Part shown: positions 22,434 through 27,623 of the stretch, in pieces | Layout of the letters: each line of letters begins with the position of its first letter | How positions within the stretch are numbered: position 1 is the first letter of the stretch | Source: DATGIQ01 sp035295665 | GTDB taxonomy: Bacteria > Planctomycetota > Planctomycetia > Gemmatales > Gemmataceae | Length of the DNA stretch: 27,623 nucleotides | Assembly: GCA_035295665.1 (NCBI GenBank) | Contig: DATGIQ010000031.1 | Coordinates: 1-27,623, forward strand | Direction: 5' to 3' | Translations under genes and position numbers: made by a program | Notes under the pieces: generated by a model | Told to the model about the DNA's origin: nothing | What the model saw: only the letters and a program-made list of their open reading frames with translations | Database searches by the model: none

Positions 22434-24899
22434 TCATTTCGACGTTGCCAGCGGTCGATAGGCGATTGCGCGCCGGACTGCAGGCGGAAGCGGTGCGTGT
22501 TCACCCTTGACGGCCCGCCACAAAATCTCGTTCAGCTCCGCATCATCGACCCGATCGTAGTCGCTGAAGTCCATCTTGGAAGAACGGGCTGCTCCATAAG
22601 CTCGTTCGGAATTCTTCGCGTTCAAATCCACCTGGGCGGGCTCGTGAGTGTATCCCGTGAGGTCCGGCTTGTCGGTGAACGAATCGAACATCGGCCGGGC
22701 GGCAGCATCGTATTGGCTCAGCGGGGACAGGCCCAGGATCAACTCGATGCTGCGGATCATGCTCACGGTGGCATAATGGGTGCTGTCGGTGTGGCCCCGC
22801 TTCACGTACGGACTGATCACCAGGCCGACCGTTCGGTGGGCGTCGATGTGATCCGGGCCGTTCTGGGCATCGTCTTCAATCACGAAAATCGCTGTCTCCG
22901 GCCAGTATTTGCTCTTGGTGACGGCCTCGACGAGCCGGCCCAGGGCCAAGTCATTGCTGGCGACACAGGCCTCGGGCGTGAACGTCCCCGGCGTGGTGCC
23001 CGTCGTGTGATCTTCCCCCAGGCTCATGACGATGAACTGGGGCAAGTTATTGTTCGCTTCGAAGTCCCGAAATTCCTTCAAAAAGATTTCGACGTTTTCC
23101 GTATCGCGGATTTTCCGACCGTTCTTGGCAATGCCATACTCTGGACACATGTGTCCCACCAAGCCCGGCACGCGCCCCTCCATTCGGGCGGAGCCGTCGG
23201 GTTGGCTGACGCGGGCCCCGTATTCTCCGTAGCTGCGATAACTGAGCCCGCTGCGAGCACAAGCGTCCCAGAGATACCCCGACGGAGCATTGGCGAGATT
23301 GCCTTCGTCATCGTCTGCAACGCCCAGCCGCCTGGAATAGGTCAGCATCCAGTCCCGGGCGATGTAATCGGTGTTGTAAGCCATCGTCGACCACGGGTGG
23401 CCATCGCGGGATACCTGGCCATTGCAGTACAGATGGTCAAGCAGGACGAATTGCTTGGCTAGCTTGTGGTGATTCGGCGTGATCTTGTCGCCGAACATGA
23501 CCAGCGCTGGGTCGCCGTCGCCTTCCTTGATGTCGCCGAAAACCTGATCGTACGTGCGGTTCTCCTTGATGATGTAAATGATGTGCTTGATCGGCGAGGC
23601 GTCGCCGACTTTGCTCGGGATCGCCGTTTTGCTCTTGGAGGGCGCGTTGGTCAACAGCTCGTCGGAATACGGACAGTTGCGATAGACTGTGGCGGTATAG
23701 GCGGCCAGCTGCTTCTCGTCGGGAATCGGCACGATCGAGAGCGCACCGGACAATGTGGTGCCGATGTAGGGATAGCGGCGACCCGTGGGAGCGGAGTTTT
23801 TGTCCGGGGTCTTGAAGAAGGGGTTGGGCCTTGTCTGGTTGCCTTTGCCGACGCCGACCAGCAGGTTCTTACCATCGTGGGTGACGGCGACGGCCGTGGG
23901 ATACCAGCCGGTGGGAATAAAGCCGAGCACCTGGCTCCGATCCGGTTTGGCAATATCGATGACGGCGACGCAATTGTTATCCGCGTTGGCGACGAAGAGC
24001 GTCTTGCCATCCGGCGAAACGGCCAGCGCGTCCGGCGTGCTTCCTTCGGGGGCCTTGGGGAAGAGGGCGGTCATGATTGTTTCGGTGACGATGCCCCGTT
24101 TTGTGTCGAGGACACAGACGCAGTTGCTCGAAGCACAAGCGACAAAAAGGCGGTCATCCCGGGGATGAAGGGCGAGCTGGTTGGGATGCTCGCCGACCGG
24201 AATCTTGGCGACCACGCGCAGGTTTTGCGGATTGACCGCCAGCACGCTACGGCCCGCCCAATCGGAAACATAGAGCAGTGTCCCATTCCGGGCCAGGACC
24301 ACATCATACGGCCGGCCGCCGATCTTGGATTTCTTCTGGATGGTTCCGTCCTTCATTTCACCGATCGTTCCGGCGTCGATGTCGACGGCGTAGATCGTTT
24401 GGGTTTTGCTATCCCGAGTGATCCCGCCCTGGAAGGCTCGTTGCTTGGCCGATGCTTTCTCCGTTCTGGTGATCTTCGGGGCATCCGGACTGGTGCGTGT
24501 CAGTTTTTGATCCTTGAGCGTGAAGGTGTGCAGCATATTGGCACCGCCCCCCGACCACCAAATCCGGCCGGCCTCGGGATCCAGGGCCAGTCCAAACCAG
24601 CTCTGCGGCACTTCCTGCCGATCGACCACCTTTCGAGACCCCAAGTCGATCAGGCACAATTCATGTTTGTTGTAGCCGTTGGTGGCGACCAGGACCGATT
24701 GGTTGTCGGCCAGCGGAACGATGTTGAGCGGCAAATCGCTGAGGACCACCTGCTGACCGGCGGGCGAAATTGTCCAGCCGTTAGGAAGCACAAAACCTTT
24801 TTCGCTGATTCCCACGGAACGAGGAGTGTCATCGGCCAGCAACGGAAGTGTGAGCAAGGTGAACAGCAAAGTGATCCAGGCCGCAGCGTGTCGGAGCAT
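22434..24899 (-). CDS. YncE-like beta-propeller/phosphoesterase fusion, exported
   Basis: An 821-residue protein. Residues 1-22 are a signal peptide (AAAWITLLFTLLTLPLLA). Residues about 45-400 are a YVTN/YncE-type propeller with repeats such as GRPYDVVLARNGTLLYVSDW, GEHPNQLALHPRDDRLFVAC and TPDALAVSPDGKTLFVANAD. From about 437 the phosphoesterase (PF04185-like, alkaline-phosphatase fold) begins: IKHIIYIIKENRTYDQVFGD, where metal and nucleophile residues of this family lie. It continues with HPWSTMAYNTDYIARDW, GLVGHMCPEYG, FIVMSLGEDHTTGTTPG, AIFVIEDDAQNGPDHIDAHR and GLVISPYVKRG. The substrate (phospholipid, phosphate ester or other) is not known. The ATG at 24899 has AGGAGAAGGAC upstream. Convergent with the preceding gene. 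Confidence 0.9.
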   Translation of the reverse strand: MLRHAAAWITLLFTLLTLPLLADDTPRSVGISEKGFVLPNGWTISPAGQQVVLSDLPLNIVPLADNQSVLVATNGYNKHELCLIDLGSRKVVDRQEVPQSWFGLALDPEAGRIWWSGGGANMLHTFTLKDQKLTRTSPDAPKITRTEKASAKQRAFQGGITRDSKTQTIYAVDIDAGTIGEMKDGTIQKKSKIGGRPYDVVLARNGTLLYVSDWAGRSVLAVNPQNLRVVAKIPVGEHPNQLALHPRDDRLFVACASSNCVCVLDTKRGIVTETIMTALFPKAPEGSTPDALAVSPDGKTLFVANADNNCVAVIDIAKPDRSQVLGFIPTGWYPTAVAVTHDGKNLLVGVGKGNQTRPNPFFKTPDKNSAPTGRRYPYIGTTLSGALSIVPIPDEKQLAAYTATVYRNCPYSDELLTNAPSKSKTAIPSKVGDASPIKHIIYIIKENRTYDQVFGDIKEGDGDPALVMFGDKITPNHHKLAKQFVLLDHLYCNGQVSRDGHPWSTMAYNTDYIARDWMLTYSRRLGVADDDEGNLANAPSGYLWDACARSGLSYRSYGEYGARVSQPDGSARMEGRVPGLVGHMCPEYGIAKNGRKIRDTENVEIFLKEFRDFEANNNLPQFIVMSLGEDHTTGTTPGTFTPEACVASNDLALGRLVEAVTKSKYWPETAIFVIEDDAQNGPDHIDAHRTVGLVISPYVKRGHTDSTHYATVSMIRSIELILGLSPLSQYDAAARPMFDSFTDKPDLTGYTHEPAQVDLNAKNSERAYGAARSSKMDFSDYDRVDDAELNEILWRAVKGEHAPLPPAVRRAIAYRPLATSK

Positions 24900-25007
24900 A
24901 ATGTCCTTCTCCTGTCGGTTGGTGTAGCCCAAACTGTTCTCGTGCCTCGGAGCCGCGCGTTATTCTGTTCAACGGAAACGGGACTGTCCACAAACTTCGC
25001 GCCGATT
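24900..25007. other. Intergenic gap, kinase relic to phosphoesterase
   Basis: 108 bp between the start of the phosphoesterase gene and the stop of the kinase/TPR relic, both on the minus strand. Apart from the ribosome-binding site of the phosphoesterase gene next to 24899, I see no gene or clear promoter. Confidence 0.4.
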
Positions 25008-25457
25008 TCATAATCCGATCGAAGGACTGGGCCACCGTTCACCGGCCAATGCTTTCGGGTTTCCCTTCTGCTGGTACTGGCCGAGGCGGTACTGGGCCAC
25101 GCCCAGCGTGTTGAGAATGTTGCCATCTTGCGGAGCCAGGCCGACAGCCTCTTTTGCTTGGAGAAGGGCCTGGCGATAGGCGGACGGGTCCGCACCGGGC
25201 TTGCAGACCACGGCCCAGACGATTCGGTTGAGCTTTTTCTGCCGCGCCCGGTACACGATGCCCATGCCGCCGCGGGCAATTTCTTCCAGCAACTCGTAAT
25301 CTCCGAACAGCCGGACCTCAGTGCATGGTGGGGTTGCCGGTTGGCCGGGGTGCGATGTCAAGGTCGGCGCTTCCCGGGCGGACAGATCAGCCGGAGGCGC
25401 GGGCGGTGAGAGTGTCGGCGAGTCGTTGATTGGGAGGGGGTCGCTCATTGGATGCAT
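25008..25457 (-). pseudogene. Ser/Thr kinase N-terminus joined to a TPR tail (internal deletion)
   Basis: The 149-residue frame has two unrelated pieces. Residues about 47-80 (VRLFGDYELLEEIARGGMGI, VYRARQKKLNRIV) are the start of a planctomycete Ser/Thr kinase with its glycine-rich loop. The next expected residues (ALK, with the catalytic Lys) are missing. Instead comes WAVVCKPGADPSAYRQALLQ, then AKEAVGLAPQDGNILNTLGV and AQYRLGQYQ, which is the C-terminal TPR part of the long kinase/WD40/TPR proteins of this phylum. Everything between, including the whole catalytic domain, is deleted, and the frame continues across the junction. The start may be 25457 or 25448 (MSDPLPIND). It is probably a relic, although expression of a small fusion cannot be excluded. 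Confidence 0.75.
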
Positions 25458-25770
25458 CCGGGTGTTCTATCGCATCTCATCGACCATTCGTATCCCCAAG
25501 CTCTCTGTCCGGCTAGCCTCCCATTATCCCACCCGCGATGCCCGGCACAAGAGATTGCGCGAGAGAAATCCCGCGTGCCGTCCGAGGGTCTTCCCCGGCC
25601 GCGGCCGGTTGTGCAGGCGGCGTGCGCTGGGAAGCAGCGGCTCCGCCGGCACTTCGGGCTTTTCTTCGGTTTCGTCCTTGACAGCGTCCATCCAGCCCCA
25701 GATAAAGGATAAGATCGACACGCCTTGTGTAACTTGCGCACCTTGCGGAGGCCGAGCACGGGAACCATTC
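25458..25770. other. 313-bp gap before the amidohydrolase gene
   Basis: Divergent region between the kinase relic (minus) and the amidohydrolase gene (plus), so promoters are expected here. A 55-residue minus-strand frame (25690-25524, starting MDAVKDETEEKPEVPAEP) exists but has no ribosome-binding site and no recognisable domain. I do not annotate it as a gene. Confidence 0.4.
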
Positions 25771-27623
25771 ATGGACGCAGCTCGCAGTTGCCGCTTCATC
25801 GGTCTAGTCTTCGGAATCGTCAGCGGTTGGTTCTTGGCCACGCTTGGCTTTGCCGACGGCGAATCGAAGGCCGTCTCGAAGCCATTGGCCCTGGTCGGCG
25901 GGCATCTGTGGACCCAGACCGACGCCGGTTCGATCGACGGCACCATTTTGATCCGCGACGACAAAATTGCCGCCGTCGGACAGAAGGTCACAATTCCGGA
26001 GGATGCTGAGAAAATCGACGTTGCCGGTTGCGTCATCACGCCGGGTCTGATCGATGCCCGCAGCAGCCTTTGGCTCACACCGGCAGCCGTTCGAGAGAGC
26101 GGCAGCGACGGCAGCCTTGATGTTCTCGACGGCATCGATCCGCATGAGGAAGATTGGAAAGAAGTCATCCGCCAGGGGGTGACGGCCGTATATGTGCAAC
26201 CAGCCGAACGCGGCATCCTGGGCGGCCGGGGAGCGGTTTTGCGCGTTGGTCCGGCCGCGGCGGTTGAGGAGCTGGTTGTGCAAAGCAGCGCGGCGGCTCA
26301 AGCAGCCCTCGGCACCGCGACGGCCACCCTTCGGCCGATTGTGGCGGCTCCGTTGCCGCGGCGATTAGGTGGTGATCCGCCGGTCATCGAGCCGGCCCAG
26401 CCAACCGTCCTCCCTTCGACCACCGGCAACTCCCTCGGCCGCTTCGGCCAATACGAGCAGCTGAAACGGCTCCTCGAGGCGGCCAAAAGGTATGATGAGG
26501 AATGGCAGAAACACGAGGACGCCGAGAAAGCCCGAAAAGAGAAAGCGGCCAAAGAAAAACCTTCTCCTGGTCCCAAGAAAGATCCGGCCAAGGATTTCCT
26601 GCGCAAAGTGCTCAAGGGCGAGGTGCCTTTGCGGATCGAGGTGCACCGCGAAGATGATATCCAGAACGCCCTGCGCTTGGCGGACGAGTTCCATCTCCGC
26701 CTTGTGCTGGACGGCGTCAGCAATCCCCGCAATGCGGCCCAGACAGTGACGAGCCGGCGGACTCCGCTGGTCCTGGGCCCGTTCGTGGAGATGGACGATG
26801 TTCCCGCTTACCGTAAAGACCGGCGCGCCGATTGGCCCCGGTCCTTGCTGGCCGCAGATGCCCGCTGGGCGCTCGGTACGTTCAGCGACCAGCCGCGCGG
26901 CTCACGATTGCTGCGGGTTCAGGCGGCGGCCGCGGTGGCGGCGGGGGTTGAGCCGGAGCGCGTCCTGCGGGCTTTGACCCGAGACGCCGCCGAGATCCTG
27001 GGCGTCGGGAATCGGCTCGGGACCCTTACCGTTGGCAAACAGGCGGACCTGGCCGTCTTCGCCGGCGATCCGCTCGATCCTTCCGTTCCCGTCCGGCTGG
27101 TCGTCAGCGGCGGCAAGATTGCCTACAAGTCTGGGCCCCCGCCAACTCCGTACTCCGTACCCAGTATCCGGTACTTCGAACGCGACCTGCCTGCCCGGCT
27201 TCCCAAGAGATATTTCCTCAAAACGCAACAGATGCTTGCCGACGACGGCAATCTCCGGCCCGGGATGGTGCTCATCGAGCATGGCAAAGTCACTGCGGTG
27301 GGAAGTGCACTTCCGCCAAGCGATGGCGTGCCGATCTATGATCTCGGTGGAGCGGTAGTAGCTCCGGGTCTTGTTGTGGCCCACACCGACCTTGGCCTCG
27401 GCAGTGCCATCGACGATCCGGCCGAGGCGGACGCCGGTCAAATCCGCGTTGCCGATGTGTACGATCCGCAACACCGCTCCGTCCGTTCTCTGCGAGAAGG
27501 GGGCTTCACGACGGCCCTTTTTGCTCCCGGGTCGGCCAATGTGATCGCCGGGACCTGTAGCGGCGTGAGGCTTGGCGCCACAGGGCCTCTTGCCGATAGT
27601 ACCGGGGTGAAATTCGTGTTAAC
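25771..27623 (+). CDS. Tandem amidohydrolase-superfamily protein (3' end outside window)
   Basis: The frame is open from the ATG at 25771 to the window edge (617 codons plus 2 nt). Residues 5-29 are a hydrophobic signal segment. Module 1 starts LALVGGHLWTQTDAGSIDGT, ILIRDDKIAAVGQKV and VITPGLIDARSSLWL. The amidohydrolase motif PGLIDAHTH should follow, but both His are replaced (Arg97, Ser99), so metal binding as in the family is unlikely. A Lys/Glu-rich helical linker (residues about 240-270, EKARKEKAAKEKPSPGPKK) follows, then AGVEPERVLRALTRDAAEIL, LGTLTVGKQADLAVFAGDPL, the usual C-terminal composite strand. Module 2 begins about residue 480 (YFLKTQQMLADDGNLRPGMV, VVAPGLVVAHTDLGLG). The protein belongs to the planctomycete peptidase-M38/imidazolonepropionase-like group. 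Catalytic role uncertain; the 3' half is not in this window. Confidence 0.85.
   Translation, partial: MDAARSCRFIGLVFGIVSGWFLATLGFADGESKAVSKPLALVGGHLWTQTDAGSIDGTILIRDDKIAAVGQKVTIPEDAEKIDVAGCVITPGLIDARSSLWLTPAAVRESGSDGSLDVLDGIDPHEEDWKEVIRQGVTAVYVQPAERGILGGRGAVLRVGPAAAVEELVVQSSAAAQAALGTATATLRPIVAAPLPRRLGGDPPVIEPAQPTVLPSTTGNSLGRFGQYEQLKRLLEAAKRYDEEWQKHEDAEKARKEKAAKEKPSPGPKKDPAKDFLRKVLKGEVPLRIEVHREDDIQNALRLADEFHLRLVLDGVSNPRNAAQTVTSRRTPLVLGPFVEMDDVPAYRKDRRADWPRSLLAADARWALGTFSDQPRGSRLLRVQAAAAVAAGVEPERVLRALTRDAAEILGVGNRLGTLTVGKQADLAVFAGDPLDPSVPVRLVVSGGKIAYKSGPPPTPYSVPSIRYFERDLPARLPKRYFLKTQQMLADDGNLRPGMVLIEHGKVTAVGSALPPSDGVPIYDLGGAVVAPGLVVAHTDLGLGSAIDDPAEADAGQIRVADVYDPQHRSVRSLREGGFTTALFAPGSANVIAGTCSGVRLGATGPLADSTGVKFVL

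Noticed and set aside
23466..25013. 515-residue plus-strand open frame
   Set aside because: It is the antisense of the propeller/phosphoesterase gene, whose domain matches are very strong.
25524..25690. 55-residue minus-strand frame (MDAVKDETEEKPEV)
   Set aside because: No ribosome-binding site and no recognisable domain; too short to support without homologues.

Overview
The window is high-GC bacterial DNA that looks planctomycete (Gemmatales/Pirellulales-like). This is inferred from the gene families present, not from a marker gene. The pointers are a sigma factor of ECF42 type with a cluster of DGPF (YCII-related) proteins, the N-terminus of a planctomycete-type Ser/Thr kinase joined to a TPR tail, a duplicated amidohydrolase, a YncE-propeller/phosphoesterase fusion, a HEAT-repeat protein, an RHS protein and long intergenic hairpins. 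No rRNA, tRNA or CRISPR array was seen.

Layout. (1) 1-4137 is an accessory, decaying region. It holds the 3' part of an RHS protein with a variable C-terminal domain that looks like a permuted papain-like (LRAT/NlpC-type) fold, about 600 bp without a clear gene, a membrane-anchored HEAT protein, a damaged IS5-type transposase whose end runs into an out-of-frame IS66 tail, and about 700 bp of unassignable sequence. (2) 4138-8762 is on the minus strand: a divergent anhydro-N-acetylmuramate kinase, a class I amidotransferase-like protein that has lost its catalytic cysteine, the two subunits of a class I CoA-transferase and a small TPR protein. Strong inverted repeats separate most of these genes. 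(3) 8933-11707 (minus) is a large GT4-GT2 fusion glycosyltransferase, divergent from (4) a secreted DUF4139 protein at 11946-14036, followed by a class-V aminotransferase-fold enzyme. (5) 15544-20577 is the most coherent block: an ECF42-type sigma factor followed on the same strand by three DGPF/YCII proteins, a DoxX-like membrane protein, two VOC (PhnB-like) proteins and an exported alpha/beta hydrolase, each with a good ribosome-binding site. A TGTCGA-N17-CGAC element lies just after the sigma gene, where a promoter for the rest of the cluster would be expected. (6) 20752-27623 holds a membrane protein built from a duplicated module, a convergent propeller/phosphoesterase protein, a kinase/TPR deletion relic and the 5' part of a tandem amidohydrolase that lacks the metal-binding HxH motif in its first module.

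The most interesting points are the enlarged ECF42 regulon with its candidate promoter, the catalytic-residue losses in three enzymes (amidotransferase C to G, AnmK-like signature changes, amidohydrolase HxH to RxS), the RHS C-terminal domain, and the series of near-perfect long intergenic hairpins.
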